NCBI GenBank assembly: GCA_032716605.1
Contig: CM064573.1
Location: 6,165,697 to 6,229,696 of the forward strand
Length of the DNA stretch: 64,000 nt
Source: Paralithodes platypus
Taxonomy: Eukaryota; Arthropoda; Malacostraca; Decapoda; Lithodidae
Direction: 5' to 3'
Shown here: positions 1-40,860 of the stretch, piece by piece
Position numbering within the stretch: position 1 is the first letter of the stretch
How the letters are laid out: the number at the start of each line of letters is the position of its first letter
The notes under the pieces: generated by a model
What the model was told of the DNA's origin: nothing
The model's database searches: none
Seen by the model: only the letters and a program-made list of their open reading frames with translations
Translations under genes and position numbers: made by a program

Positions 1-300
1 CTTCCTTCCACCCTCCTTATCTCGTTAGCAAAGACATCCACCCGCTCACCTGTCCACATCACTCTTTAGCCTTCCATATGCCTCAAACATTCCCTGTGTA
101 AAAGCCTCCTTCAATCTAGCACTTATCCTCTTAGCATCTGATTGATCATTCTCACTCATTTCAAGGTACAAGGCTAACGCATCTCCCTCCAAGTACAGTG
201 GTATGAAACTAGCCAAGGTCTTCAATTTTCAACAGTTTCGTCACCAACTCTGCCTTCTTTAGACACGCCACCCTTACTATCATATGACTTCATCATTTCA
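1..300 (-). mobile_element. Ty3/gypsy-type LTR retrotransposon gag fragment (broken)
   Basis: Read on the minus strand, positions about 216 to 52 translate to a capsid-type segment containing IPLYLEGDALALYLEMSE and RLKEAFTQGMFEAYGRLK. A one-base frameshift near position 55 then leads into GERVDVFANEIRRVEG. This order (LYLEGDA, then LKEAF, then GE-VDV-A-EIRR) is that of Ty3/gypsy gag capsid ORFs common in arthropods. Upstream frames near 217-300 give KGGVSKEGRVGDETV before a small deletion and stop. No LTR, protease or pol is visible, and the fragment runs off the left edge. It is a dead remnant. The family assignment rests on remembered motif pattern, not a search. Confidence 0.7.
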
Positions 301-963
301 CTACTCACCTTCCCTTTTCCATATAAGCCTAGATAGCTTGTGGTTGAAATACAAAATGTTAGCACCCTTACCTCACGGTGAGAATATCACTGTAGAGCAG
401 CGCTGAAAGCCTAGGCCTATTCCCCATCCAAGCGCAGTCAACGCTCCAGAAACTGCGACCGCAAACCACAATCCAACCCGACCTACAGCTACAGTGATGA
501 CCACAAACCACAATCCGACCTGACCTACAGCTACAGTGATGCCCACACGAACCACCGACCTCGGCTGAATCTATTCACCTCTCACAGTAGCACTACTCAG
601 TAAATACAACGGGAGCTCACTACAACCTCCACACCCAAGCCGTCACACGCGTGTTTCTGTCGTTACTGGCGTTCGTTCGCCGAATGTGCCTAAAACTAGC
701 TAACCTACCCAACGTAAATCAAATCTACCCAACCTAAATCGAATTACACCACAGCTTCCATGCATCTCCAATTTCTTCCTCAGAGAAAGAAATCATATAT
801 GCAAATACATTATTGCCTGGAAAGTGCATTATGAACCAGTATCAAATGTGGAGTTTAAATATAGTAGCAGCTTAGTACTGTAGAATCTTTATTTACATAT
901 TAAAGATATTTAGAGATGTTTGGAGGAAAACCTGAATAAACAGACCTTGTATCCGTATATTAG
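301..963. other. Non-coding flank with a two-copy short tandem repeat
   Basis: Positions about 457-545 contain two imperfect ~42-bp copies of a unit including ACCTACAGCTACAGTGATG. The rest (about 560-960) is AT-rich with several ACCTAACC/ACCCAACC-like words. No gene is supported; the 60-codon minus frame here is made by the tandem repeat. Confidence 0.5.
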
Positions 964-3712
964 AATGTAAAACTTGCAAACTAAACAAACCAAAATTGGG
1001 ACAAGGACAATATAAAGTCAAATTAAATTATCAAAATCGCTATGTGGAAACAACGCTTACTAAAATGAAAATTACTAAATAAAAGAACACAATCCACCAC
1101 ATAGGGTGTACATTACTACATGAGCAAGTTAATCTGTTTCCCAAGCAAACTAATCGCATGTTATGTATCATTCAATAGTCCAGCACATTTGATAATCTTG
1201 ACTTGAAAGGTGTATGCTTCGTGTGTTAGGAGTTCAATGACCTATACCTCGGAGACGTGGCCGGTTAAAATGGAAGATATACGTCCCAGGGGGTAAGGGG
1301 GCCTTCATCTAATGGTGGAGGAAAAAAAGAATATGCCTCACGTATCCTACTACGTGTCGTACCAGGTGACTAATAGGGGGGATGGTGATAGACTTGTGGA
1401 CCAACAGCCATTACTATGCAATAAAGTTTTATCTTAGCACGGTCTTGATATGGAACTGCCGAGGCTTGTGGCCTGGGCGCTGTTTGTCACCACACGTGTC
1501 GGCAACAGTGTTTGCATGTTGGAGAAGGACTTTATTGTTCTATGGTTCAAATTGCCTAATTAAAATGTAAAACTTGCAAACTAAACAAACCAAAATTGGG
1601 ACAAGGACAATATAAAGTCAAATTAAATTATCAAAATCGCTATGTGGAAACAACGCTTACTAAAATGAAAATTATTAAATAAAAGAACACAATCCACCAC
1701 ATAGGGTGTACATTACTACATGAGCAAGTTAATCTGTTTCCCAAGCAAACTAATCGCACATATAACAACCCACTATCGTCACGTTAAAGGAAGTAGTCAA
1801 GTTTGGGAAGTCCGGGACGTTCTGGCAAATTTTACTAAACTCTGCATGAATAAAGAAACTACATGTTAAATGTCAAAATATTATTTAAAATCAAATTTGC
1901 AACGTGACAGTAGTCTTTTGTTATGGTGCTGTCTTTTTGTAACACTGTTAAGGCTGGTGTGGTTGCAGATACTGCAGGTGCAAGTGCTGCAGGGGGACTG
2001 TTAAGTCTTGCCGAGGCACGGTTAGCACTATACCAACATCAGCCACAGTGATGACTTGGAGTGGCAGCGCTGTGGCGGGACTTTATTGTACTACAGTACA
2101 CTCCAACTACTGAAAGGCAACCTCGTCTGAGTCGTTACAATGCATGTAATGATAAAATTACGCTAACCATTGTATGTACTGTATGTATATTAACAGAATG
2201 AAAAGAGAATGTATTTTTTTCTAAAATTAGTTTAACCACACCCCTGAGCTCCAAAATAACTCTCATAGGGATGGTCCGAAGGATTGGAAGACAAGGTATC
2301 AAGACCGTAGACGAGATAGATTGGGGAAGGGCAGGAAGGGGTCAAATCAAGGAAGGTGAAGACACGCAGACATTTCCCACAATGTCATCAGTTCAGCCAG
2401 ACCACATGAGCCAGTTCAGGACTTTTACAGGGTAGGGCCAAACTGCTAAACTGCAGCACCAACCAAGAAGTGAACAAGGGCAAAGAATTGAAATGTAAAA
2501 CTTGCAAACTAAACAAACCAAAATTGGGACAAGGACAATATAAAGTCAAATTAAATTATCAAAATCGCTATGTGTAAACAACGCTTACTAAAATGAAAAT
2601 TATTAAATAAAAGAACACAATCCACCACATAGGGTGTACATTACTACATGAGCAAGTTAATCTGTTTCCCAAGCAAACTAATCGCACATATAACAACCCA
2701 CTATCGTCACGTTAAAGGAAGTAGTCAAGTTTGGGAAGTCCGGGACGTTCTGGCAAATTTTACTAAACTCTGCATGAATAAAGAAACTACATGTTAAATG
2801 TCAAAATATTATTTAAAATCAAATTTGCAACGTGACAGTAGTTTTGTTATGGTGCTGTCTTTTTGTAACACTGTTAAGGCTGGTGTGGTTGCAGATACTG
2901 CAGGTGCAAGTGCTGCAGGGGGACTGTTAAGTCTTGCCGAGGCACGGTTAGCACTATACCAACATCAGCCACAGTGATGACTTGGAGTGGCAGCGCTGTG
3001 GCGGGACTTTATTGTACTACAGTACACTCCAACTACTGAAAGGCAACCTCGTCTGAGTCGTTACAATGCATGTAATGATAAAATTACGCTAACCATTGTA
3101 TGTACTGTATGTATATTAACAGAATGAAAAGAGAATGTATTTTTTTCTAAAATTAGTTTAACCACACCCCTGAGCTCCAAAATAACTCTCATAGGGATGG
3201 TCCGAAGGATTGGAAGACAAGGTATCAAGACCGTAGACGAGATAGATTGGGGAAGGGCAGGAAGGGGTCAAATCAAGGAAGGTGAAGACACGCAGACATT
3301 TCCCACAATGTCATCAGTTCAGCCAGACCACATGAGCCAGTTCAGGACTTTTACAGGGTAGGGCCAAACTGCTAAACTGCAGCACCAACCAAGAAGTGAA
3401 CAAGGGCAAAGAATTAAAATGTAAAACTTGCAAACTAAACAAACCAAAATTGGGACAAGGACAATATAAAGTCAAATTAAATTATCAAAATCGCTATGTG
3501 GAAACAACGCTTACTAAAATGAAAATTATTAAATAAAAGAACACAATCCACCACATAGGGTGTACATCACTACATGAGCAAGTTAATCTGTTTCCCAAGC
3601 AAACCAATCGCACATATAACAACGCACTATCGTCACGTTAAAGGAAGTAGTCAAGTTTGGGAAGTCCGGGACGTTCTGGCAAATTTTACTAAACTCTGCA
3701 TGAATAAAGAAA
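964..3712 (+). repeat. Tandem array, 927-bp unit (about 2.3 full units plus a variant unit)
   Basis: The word AATGTAAAACTTGCAAACTA recurs at 964, 1564, 2491 and 3418. The spacing 1564 to 2491 to 3418 is 927 bp each time, and the two full units are nearly identical, so the duplication is recent. The first interval (964-1563) shares only its first ~190 bp and then holds a different ~400-bp filler. The last copy follows the unit to about 3712 and then diverges. Unit interior features are a CTGCAGGTGCAAGTGCTGCA stretch and a segment ending AACCAAGAAGTGAACAAGGG. Related dispersed pieces occur at 5785-5897, 15140-15222, 15975-16420 and 32620-32805, so the unit is itself built from mobile repeat sequence. 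Confidence 0.9.
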
Positions 3713-4135
3713 GAATGAGAGAGATCAAGACTAAGGAAGAACAAAAATCACTGCGAGCTGCAAAAATAATGCACTACTGAGGGGAAAGCACACCACGGCG
3801 ATGCAGTCAGGACAGAAGCCGAGTCAGGGACAATGTCAAAGAATGGAGTCTGCTTGGCCGCACCAGTGGCCGAAGAGACACAATCAGGTCAAGAGCCAAC
3901 AACCAAGCCAGGGTGGCATATGATATAGGTCGCCCAAAGGACAATCGGAAGAGAAAAAATAAGAACAGAAGGGGAAAACAGAGAAAGAGGAAATATAATA
4001 CAATGCAAAATTAGTCAAGCCAACGACGAAATTTCGAGGGAAGAGGGTAATAACGCTCCCCCTATAAGCCTCAGTCGCCGGCCCCAAAGCCTCCCTATGG
4101 CGACAACTAGTGTAGCACTAGGGAGGAAAAGAGAA
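3713..4135 (+). repeat. Dispersed repeat, second copy at 15975-16420
   Basis: The segment after the array (CGCACCAGTGGCCGAAGAGA, then the AACCAAGCCAGG region and GGCATATGATATA) matches 16320-16420 in order, with substitutions. It contains no supported gene. The small ORF beginning at 4135 just after it has no recognisable motif. Confidence 0.5.
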
Positions 4136-4539
4136 TGGCGAGATGGATATGTACATTTAAACTCGGGGATGGAGTATTGAGTGAGGAACTAAGAAGGCGT
4201 AAGACTGAAACCCCACTCTCTGTGAATGAAAAGGTCTTTAAACTTATATGTATGTACCCTATCAGTCACCTGTTTCTTCTTTATACAGCATACAGTATCT
4301 CTGACTCGGTTTTTAAGCCTAATAAAACTTCATGTGGAAAACTTCAAAATTTACCTTTATTTATGCAGACAAATATAATTAGGGCTGTGTATGATTACAA
4401 TTGATGTGCCTAATATAAAGATTACACCACTTACAGTAATAGTTCCGTCAGCCTACCAAATGACTCCCCCCATCGCCAGCTGTATACCCCTTCAGTAAGC
4501 CGACGCCAGATTTCACTCTCGTCTGACTAACATAAGAAG

Positions 4540-4829
4540 ATTTTCCTCAGTCTGTGAACTAGCTTGAGGAATCAATTGGGTAAAAACAATCATCATTTAA
4601 CCCTCTAACTTCAACCTAAGAATTAGCTTGCAGAATTAAAGAGGTAAAAAATTGATAATTAACCCTTTAACTCAAATAAATCAACTACCTCAAGGAATCA
4701 AAGGGGCAAAAACTATCACAATCAACCCTCATGACTCCCACAGGGTCTTCCTAAGCTGAATAAAATCGACGATCGATATCCAAAATCAAATGAAGAAAGG
4801 TGCATAGCGTACTGAACGGGTTAAGCTCT
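4540..4829. mobile_element. Decayed TTAA-type MITE (right end clear)
   Basis: The right end reads GCGTACTGAACGGGTTAA. The interior from about 4680 matches 5110-5245 (AGGAATCAAAGGGGCA, then AGCTGAATAAAATCG). The left end is too diverged to place exactly. Confidence 0.45.
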
Positions 4830-4979
4830 AAGATCTGGAAGCGTGGCAACAGGGAGTCATTCAACACGCTCACAACAGATATATTTCTCCTCAAATTCAC
4901 TATAGATGCATCCTGTAGAGTAATCTTTCCAGTCCCATGCTAATTAATAAAAGATACGATAATCATGAGCCCACGTAAA

Positions 4980-5245
4980 CCTTTTCAGTACCTTGATGCC
5001 ATTTAGCCTTCTATCATTAGATCATTTGATTCAGTTAAGGAAGAGCATAAAAAATCAAGAGTCCATTGAGATCTATTTTTTTTACCGATTTGATCCCATG
5101 TTAAGCTGAGCAAATTTGAGGAATCAAAGGGGCACAATTTATCACAATTATCCCTCTCGACTCTCACAGGGCGCTTCAAAGCCGAATAAAATTGTCTAAC
5201 GATATCCAGAATAGGTTGAAGAGAGGCATCATGGTACTGAAAGGG
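4980..5245. mobile_element. TTAA-flanked piggyBac-type MITE
   Basis: Left end CCTTTTCAGTACCTTGATGCC-like and right end GGCATCATGGTACTGAAAGG are inverted repeats. The right flank is TTAA (5246-5249); the left flank is decayed (GTAA). It is the same family as the copy just upstream. There is no coding capacity. Confidence 0.6.
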
Positions 5246-5249
5246 TTAA

Positions 5250-7190
5250 CAATCCTTAAGGTAACAAATAAATATGCTAGGCTATTATATATATTTTTTT
5301 GGGGAGTACTAAAAATTCTAACGTTGGAAAGAAATCTAAGGAAGCTGGTTTACATATGCTATTTATATAAAGCTCGCTTGAGTTATGAAGTAAAAAATAA
5401 TGCCAGGATGGAGTGAACCCTCTTCGATCCTATGAAAACAGCCCATTTCAGCTACAGCCAGAGGATTTTTTATCATATTCCTATTCTGTGGCAGTCCATC
5501 CTTACCTTACCAATTTTCATGTCTTGGAAACAAGAGAACAGATAAAGTTTCCTAATTTTAAGTTATTTCATTAGTATCTACTCACTTAATTTGGGAACAT
5601 AACGCCTTGAAGTTTGATGGCTTGATTATTAAGTCACAAATGGGGAAAAAATAGTGCTTAATACCTTGAATCATTATAGGACCAGATGCTTCATTTACAG
5701 TAGTTGCATATTAAGTTTTGTTTTACAGGAACATAACTAGAATATCTTAGTGGTGGTTTTGTGTTCTTATATTTAAAAATATTATTTTGCTAAATCGTTG
5801 TTTCCACATAGTGACTTTAATACAAAAAAAAAATCTTTATATTATGTCGTTCCTGTTTTGGTTCGTTTATTTTGCAAGTTTTACAATATAATTTTAAGTG
5901 AGAAATTACTTTACTAAACTGAGAAAAACTGACTGTATCTTTGGGTGTCCGCTAAAAGAAAATGAAAAAACAGTTGCCGTAAGGCGATTGTTGACGTACT
6001 GTATACAAAAATCCTCGGAGGGCAGCCATAATGGAAGCACAGTCATAGGTCCTGAAGGGGTTAAGGTGAGTGATAGTGTGAGGTCTATAGAGTAATGTGG
6101 GTGGGGACAGTTGGGGGGAGGGGAGGGGGTTATAGACTACACTTTAAGGGGTAAACTAGTCAATTCACGTAAGTTGGTCCAATTGATACGCAGAATCGAT
6201 AACAAAATACTGCCCACACAAAACATGAGTCTAGTTGGATCTATAAAATTGGCTTCAAAAGGTATATTTCTGAATCCAAATCTATTAATCCGACTACAGT
6301 ACTAATTTTTGGTGGGAAGTTTTGTATTGATAACGCATACAGATTAGATTGACGCAAACAAATTAATTAGTATACCCTATTCTCTAACACACATACTGCT
6401 TCACTATACTAACACACACACACACACACCCCTGCACACTGCTCACTACACTACACACCTCTGCAGACCTTGGGCCGCAGTCAAGATCGTTCCAAGAGTG
6501 TCTGTGTGGTGAACGATATCATAAATTTTCCTTTTGTTAATCCCTCCAATCAGATGACTTATTTCTTTACTTTATTGATACTACTGCCAAATAACTTTAA
6601 GCAGCTTAGGATGGACTTCTTAGAATCGAAGAATTAAAGATTAACTCAGGTATATAAAGTAATCCAGGCAAAGTAACCATGGGAAACTGGGAACAATGAA
6701 TCCACATCTGAGTAAGTTTTCACTAAATCGAAAAACTTTTAGATAGTACAGTATAAAATCACAGATCATGCGTTTGAATTGTCTCTGAAGATTATGCAAG
6801 TTGGCGATGAGCGCTGAATGAGCCTTTCTACCGACACAATAGAAAATATCTAGACTTTCCAACAACGAAACTAAAAATTTGATACAACCGTCAGACACTC
6901 AACGAACCACCTTGACTACGGCACCTACTGTACACCTACGGGGGAATTATTATACACGCATGACTATCAGTAGTTCACAGCTGGCAAACTCAGGGAAAAG
7001 GAAGCATCGGAGGTGAAGCAACATTTGTTCCTTCAACTACTAAATATGAAACATTCTTAAAACAGATCACCGCAAGTGCTGTACAGTATATGCAATAAAA
7101 CCCCGTATTTCAGACCTCAGGCTTCATACCCACAACAGTCGGACTGGGTATTCGTTTCAAACTTTACGTCCCACTTGAACCCTGTGAGAG
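5250..7190. other. Non-coding region
   Basis: AT-rich sequence with a short (CA)n tract at about 6413-6428 and the inverted repeat piece at 5785-5897. Several open frames of 60-85 codons exist (5898-6305, 6641-6898), but none shows a domain, compositional signal or splice context, so no gene is called. Confidence 0.5.
5785..5897 (-). repeat. Inverted copy of the start of the 927-bp array unit
   Basis: The segment from CGTTGTTTCCACATAG to TTTGCAAGTTTTACA is the reverse complement of the first ~115 bp of the array unit, with mismatches. Another inverted copy lies at 15140-15222. This end sequence therefore moves independently and may be an element terminus. Confidence 0.65.
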
Positions 7191-7194
7191 GTCT

Positions 7195-7300
7195 TAAAAA
7201 TGGGTGTGGTGTCCCAAGTTCGAATCCCGGGAGGACCATATGCTTTCATTAGTTTATTCAAGTACATTGGGGTTTGTAATTGATGATTAATGTTAAAAGC
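7195..7300 (+). mobile_element. tRNA-derived SINE fragment
   Basis: It contains a polymerase III B-box-like word AGTTCGAATCCCGGGAGGAC followed by a tail ATGCTTTCATTA. The copy at 14447-14620 has the same tail after its B box. No folded tRNA can be made from it, so it is a SINE piece, not a tRNA gene. Confidence 0.55.
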
Positions 7301-7835
7301 GGGGTGTTATTCATTCCTTCCAGACATTTACAGCATCTCTCTTACTTGGGAAAGATTGAAGTAAATATCCAGACACCCACTATCCAATTCAAACTATCAA
7401 CCTCAGTCTGAACGACTAAGGTGTTTTACATTTATGGATAAGATATCTTTCCTATTAGTATGAAAATTAGGGCTTAACTGTATATTTTAAGAGATAATAA
7501 CACTGGATCATATCGTAAGTTGAGTTAATATGCACCAAGTTATAATTATCCCCAAGAATGACGACACGGGTGATTTCTATTGAACCAATGCTTCACATAC
7601 TGATTACTAAATTAAAAAATAACTTGCTAGTGTGTGTCTATCTCATCTACACCTATGTAATATACACAGGCCTCCTACGGGTCTATTATACCTAGTTTGA
7701 CAGTCATCAGCTTATGTATTGACGCAGTGTCACACCGCCGCTTTTTCCCGGCAAGTTTCTATGAGCAATATTTTTTCTGGGCAACATTTCTAGCCTTCTT
7801 GCATTGACGTCGGAAACTAGACTAAAGATAAATTA

Positions 7836-8029
7836 CAGTTCTCCCTTACTATCCAATACCACAATTTACTTTATTATTATAGGCTTTTAGGCGTTTGTGT
7901 TTGGGGTTTGGCTGGTCCGAGAACACATCCCCATTTACCCCATCGATTTTATGGTTTGCTATAGGATTTTTCTATTTAAGATTTGGTTTTAGGAACGTAA
8001 CCCAATCGTGAATCGAAGGAGACCAGGTA
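7836..8029. mobile_element. Mariner-like MITE, TCTCCCT family
   Basis: It begins TA-CAGTTCTCCCTTACTATCC and shares the interior word CATCCCCATTTACCCCAT with the copies at 9650-9850 and 31839-32005. The right end is decayed. It is non-coding. Confidence 0.55.
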
Positions 8030-8225
8030 TCTTTTGTGGTTGGATTGCGATAAACATAACATTTTCAGCTACCAGATAAAAACTGCTGGAAAATATTGCC
8101 ATAAAAGTGCTTAAGTGACACTGTCTCTACCATAGTATAGTAAGGATTTATAAAGATATACAAATTTCCATCTCTCCACTCTGTGTTCAGTTTCAACAGA
8201 TCTATGATCATTAATGTTCCCAGTC

Positions 8226-8322
8226 AATGTTAAGCACTACGCAATTTTGGCTAGCTATAAAAAATCCATCTTTTAATGTTAAGCACTACGCAATTTTAGC
8301 TAGTTATAAAAAAATCCACCCT
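8226..8322 (+). repeat. Two-copy ~50-bp tandem duplication
   Basis: AATGTTAAGCACTACGCAAT occurs twice, followed each time by TT(T/A)GGCTAG-type sequence and an A-rich tail ending in AATCCA. Confidence 0.8.
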
Positions 8323-8406
8323 TTCAATCAAAATATACATATAAATTCATTCTAGCCCCATCTTGCAGAGTTTATCTTTAAATTACATAGCTATGGGTAA
8401 TTTTAA

Positions 8407-8592
8407 CCCCCTCACTCAGATGACAGCAATTCTAGTTTTATTATAGCTGCCCCAAGATGATGATATTAATCTTAGGAGAGACCTGTATAGACTTTAACCC
8501 TAAAATTCCAAGAGATTCTTCCTAAACCATATACAATCATCTGGCATTAAAATTGATAATAAAGTAAAAAGCTTGCTATCTGATTGAAAGGG
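8407..8592. mobile_element. TTAA-flanked piggyBac-type MITE, 186 bp
   Basis: It is flanked by TTAA at 8403-8406 and 8593-8596. The left end CCCCCTCACTCAGAT and right end ATCTGATTGAAAGGG are imperfect inverted repeats beginning with CCC, the usual piggyBac-type terminus. It is non-coding. Confidence 0.65.
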
Positions 8593-8732
8593 TTAAAGCA
8601 AGTACAATGAATATTATATAAACACCCCCAGCACAGAGGCTCAATTACCTTTCAATTATATACTGTAGTTACTATATCAACATACAGTACATACATATGA
8701 ATATGTATATGTATGCTTGTATACTATATCAA

Positions 8733-8941
8733 CCCTTTCTGTACGGGCCGTTATTCTGCATTACCGTATATTCTGGCTACCTGTAGACGATTTCACTCGG
8801 TTCAGGAAGGATCTGGGAAGGTCGAGAAGTTAGTGGATATAATATACCGCTTGGATCACCAGACGTCCTTGCTAAGCTGCCAAAAATGATCTAGTGATCG
8901 CCAGAATAGAAGGCAAAATGACGTCACCCGTACAGAAACGG
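8733..8941. mobile_element. TTAA-type MITE of the GTACAGAA family
   Basis: The ends CCCTTTCTGTACGG and CCGTACAGAAACGG are inverted repeats. The right flank is TTAA (8942-8945) and the left flank TCAA is a decayed TTAA. Related copies lie at 17418, 31173, 42771, 43926, 49389 and 56893. Confidence 0.7.
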
Positions 8942-8945
8942 TTAA

Positions 8946-9649
8946 ACAAAATTCAATGACAATATAAACACCACCTATCCATGTTATTTTAAGAGTCTAT
9001 AATGATTAATAAAGTGTGTTGGAATAGATGCCTATGGATTGCGGCTCTTTAAATATTTTCCAAAATAATCGGGCAAGTTTTCTCAGACCTCCATTTTCGA
9101 GTTGGTTCTTACAAAGCAAATTTTTGTATCACATATAATATTTTCATGGCATTACTTATTCCATAATGATTAAGTTACAAATATTTCTACATGAGCTTTT
9201 CTGAATTAGTACAAATCTGACAGTGTATGAATTGCCCACATGTCAATATACTTAGTTATTGTAATAAATGAATTTAGTTAATGTAAAGAACAAAATCAGC
9301 ATTATCTCGAGTGTCTATGAATTGTTCAAACGAAAAATAGTAAGTTTGAAATTCGCTTTCGTAACAACCAAAACGAAACATGTGTCTGAAAAACCGTCCC
9401 CGAGAGTCCAGCACACACACAGCACAACGTTGTTCATTTACTGGTACACTTGCGCCACCTCCCTCCTGCGCCCGCCACCACACACCTACCCGGCCACCCC
9501 TCACTCCGTGCGGCACTCTAGACTCTGAGTTCATGGGAAGCTTACGAGATATAAAATATGGTACAGTATAATTTTCTCAGGTAGCAAGCAGCTCACAAAT
9601 TACAGTAAAATCCCCTCGAGTTCACACCCCAAACATCCAAAAACTCACG
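8946..9649. other. Non-coding flank
   Basis: Mostly AT-rich; 9410-9530 is GC-richer with CCACC/CACAC words. Open frames on both strands here (9268-9571) are mirror shadows without motifs. No gene is supported. Confidence 0.45.
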
Positions 9650-9850
9650 ACAGGTCTCCCTCACTATCCGATGCCCCAATTTACGATATTATAAAAGCTT
9701 TTTAGGCATTTGTGTTTGGGTTTTGGCTGGTCTGAGAATGCATCCCCATTTACCCCATTATATTTAGGGTTTACCGATACTATACAATTTATCAATTTAA
9801 GATCGGCTTTTCAGGAATGTAATCCAATCGTATATCGAGGGAAACCTGTA
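9650..9850. mobile_element. Mariner-like MITE, TCTCCCT family
   Basis: It starts ACAGGTCTCCCTCACTATCC and ends GAGGGAAACCTGT, an inverted-repeat pair. The interior matches 7836-8029 (TGTGTTTGGGTTTTGGCTGG). It is non-coding. Confidence 0.65.
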
Positions 9851-10389
9851 GGTATCTGGCCTGGCCTTTACCGCTTCAATAACACCTAGGTAAAGAGCCA
9901 GAGACCTGGTATCTTGTTGGAATCGTCAGCCTGGTCTTTTGGGATAATCTGCAAGAGTTATATTACTGTATAGATTAACATAAGTCTGGTACATCACCAT
10001 TTTCTCTCACTGCAAGGCAACTCCGCTTTAGGCTCGTAAACATAAAAAAAATAAAAAAAAACTATTGTATGCCACTGCAAAAGTTATCTCGCAGGTACTT
10101 TCCATCAACCTTCAATCTACAACAGTTAGATCCAATTGAAAAATATGTCAAAATTGGGGGATGTTAATAGGTGCACAAATATTTGCATTAGTGAATTTGT
10201 TCTAAGCAAATATTACTGTTAGTAAAAAAATAATAAAAGGTTATTTTTGTGCATGGATTGAAGTCTAGAGCGCCCCTTCCGCAGTGAGCAGCCGACGTCA
10301 TTATCACTCCAGCTCGGTGCACAGCCAATTCAACCTCAACCTCTGGTCAATGTAACCCATTGGGGCACTCGAGATCAGATTAAAACTGT
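9851..10389. other. Non-coding flank downstream of Rab2
   Basis: No coding frame or repeat end is identified. It contains A-runs near 10045 and an AT-rich stretch near 10200. Confidence 0.4.
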
Positions 10390-10790
10390 AACAGGTTCAG
10401 TTTAGTTGGATTTGGTTAAGTTAAACTGGGTTATGCTAAAGTCAACGAATATATTTGCTAAGGCTAGGTTAAACTACATTAGTTTGGGTTTAGTTAGATT
10501 TGGTTTATATTTGGTTGGGTTAAGCTAGACTGGGATATAGTCACTAAGGCTAGGTTAAGGTTCATTAGGTTAGGTTAAGTTACATTAGGTTCTGCTAAGT
10601 TCGATTTGTTTAGGTTAGGATCAACTTCGTCATACAGTATAAGCTGAGGCTAGGTAATGATACTTAAGGACAAAAAATTACAGTAAATTAGGTTAATTTA
10701 AATTTGTCTAAGCTAGGACCAATTGGAATATACTAGCTAAGGTTAGGTCACGAAAATATACATTAAAAATAAAGTTTTACTGATTATGCT
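10390..10790 (+). repeat. Degenerate GGTTA/TTAGG-like tract
   Basis: Words such as TAGGTTAGGTTAAGTT, GGTTAAGGTT and GGCTAGGTTA recur throughout. They resemble the arthropod telomere repeat TTAGG but are irregular and interspersed, so this is a minisatellite-like tract, not a telomere. Shorter examples occur at about 35830 and 36165. Confidence 0.6.
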
Positions 10791-11145
10791 TCAGGTAAGA
10801 CTAATTGGAATATACTATTAGTAGCTCAAGATAGGCTGTAATACAACTTGTTAGCATAAGAAAATATTCTCACTTGATGTTGAATAAAAACTACACAAGG
10901 TATACGGACATTACAAAAAATAAAAACTTATAGGAAATTAAACTGACATAAGAAAATATACGACATGAGAGTGAACGTACGCAAGAAACCCCCTAAAAAA
11001 GTACAGGTCGAGTTGACGCAAGAAAACCCCTAAACAACGCGCCGAGGTTGAATTGGCCGATGGTTGAGTTGAGCTGGGCCCTTCTGATCACCCCTGGTCA
11101 TCAACACAGGCCCAGGGTGGTGCCACAGGTCCGGGAGGTGAGATA

Positions 11146-40700
<29,555 letters not shown>

Positions 40701-40860
40701 CCTGATAAGGTAGTTAGATATGTGACGTAGATGAAAACACGAACAGCTGACAACGACAGACGCACTCCCTCGACTTCCAGCCTGTGTCTCTAGCGGTACT
40801 TGATAGCGCCTAGGGATATTAAGTCGGATAGTTGCCATCTTACCATGCTCTTTCTTTTAC
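40701..40860 (-). promoter_or_regulatory. Rab2 5' UTR / probable promoter-proximal region
   Basis: Minus-strand sequence before the Rab2 ATG is free of obvious repeats. It contains AAGATGGCAAC about 130 nt upstream (the AAGATGGC word resembles a YY1-type element of housekeeping promoters) and CTACGTCACAT (half CRE-like) close to the start. No TATA box is evident. The start site is not determined, and a further upstream non-coding exon is possible. Confidence 0.4.

Noticed and set aside
1382..1570. 62-codon ORF inside the variant array unit
   Set aside because: Short, ends in the repeat boundary, no motif.
7195..7240. Possible tRNA gene near AGTTCGAATCCCGG
   Set aside because: The rest of the cloverleaf cannot be formed and the tail matches the local SINE family.
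9268..9571. Overlapping 86-codon ORFs on both strands
   Set aside because: No motif, splice context or conservation signal; mirror-image open frames in a GC-richer patch.
10390..10790. A chromosome-end telomere
   Set aside because: The TTAGG-like words are irregular and the gene continues next to them, so it is interstitial at most.
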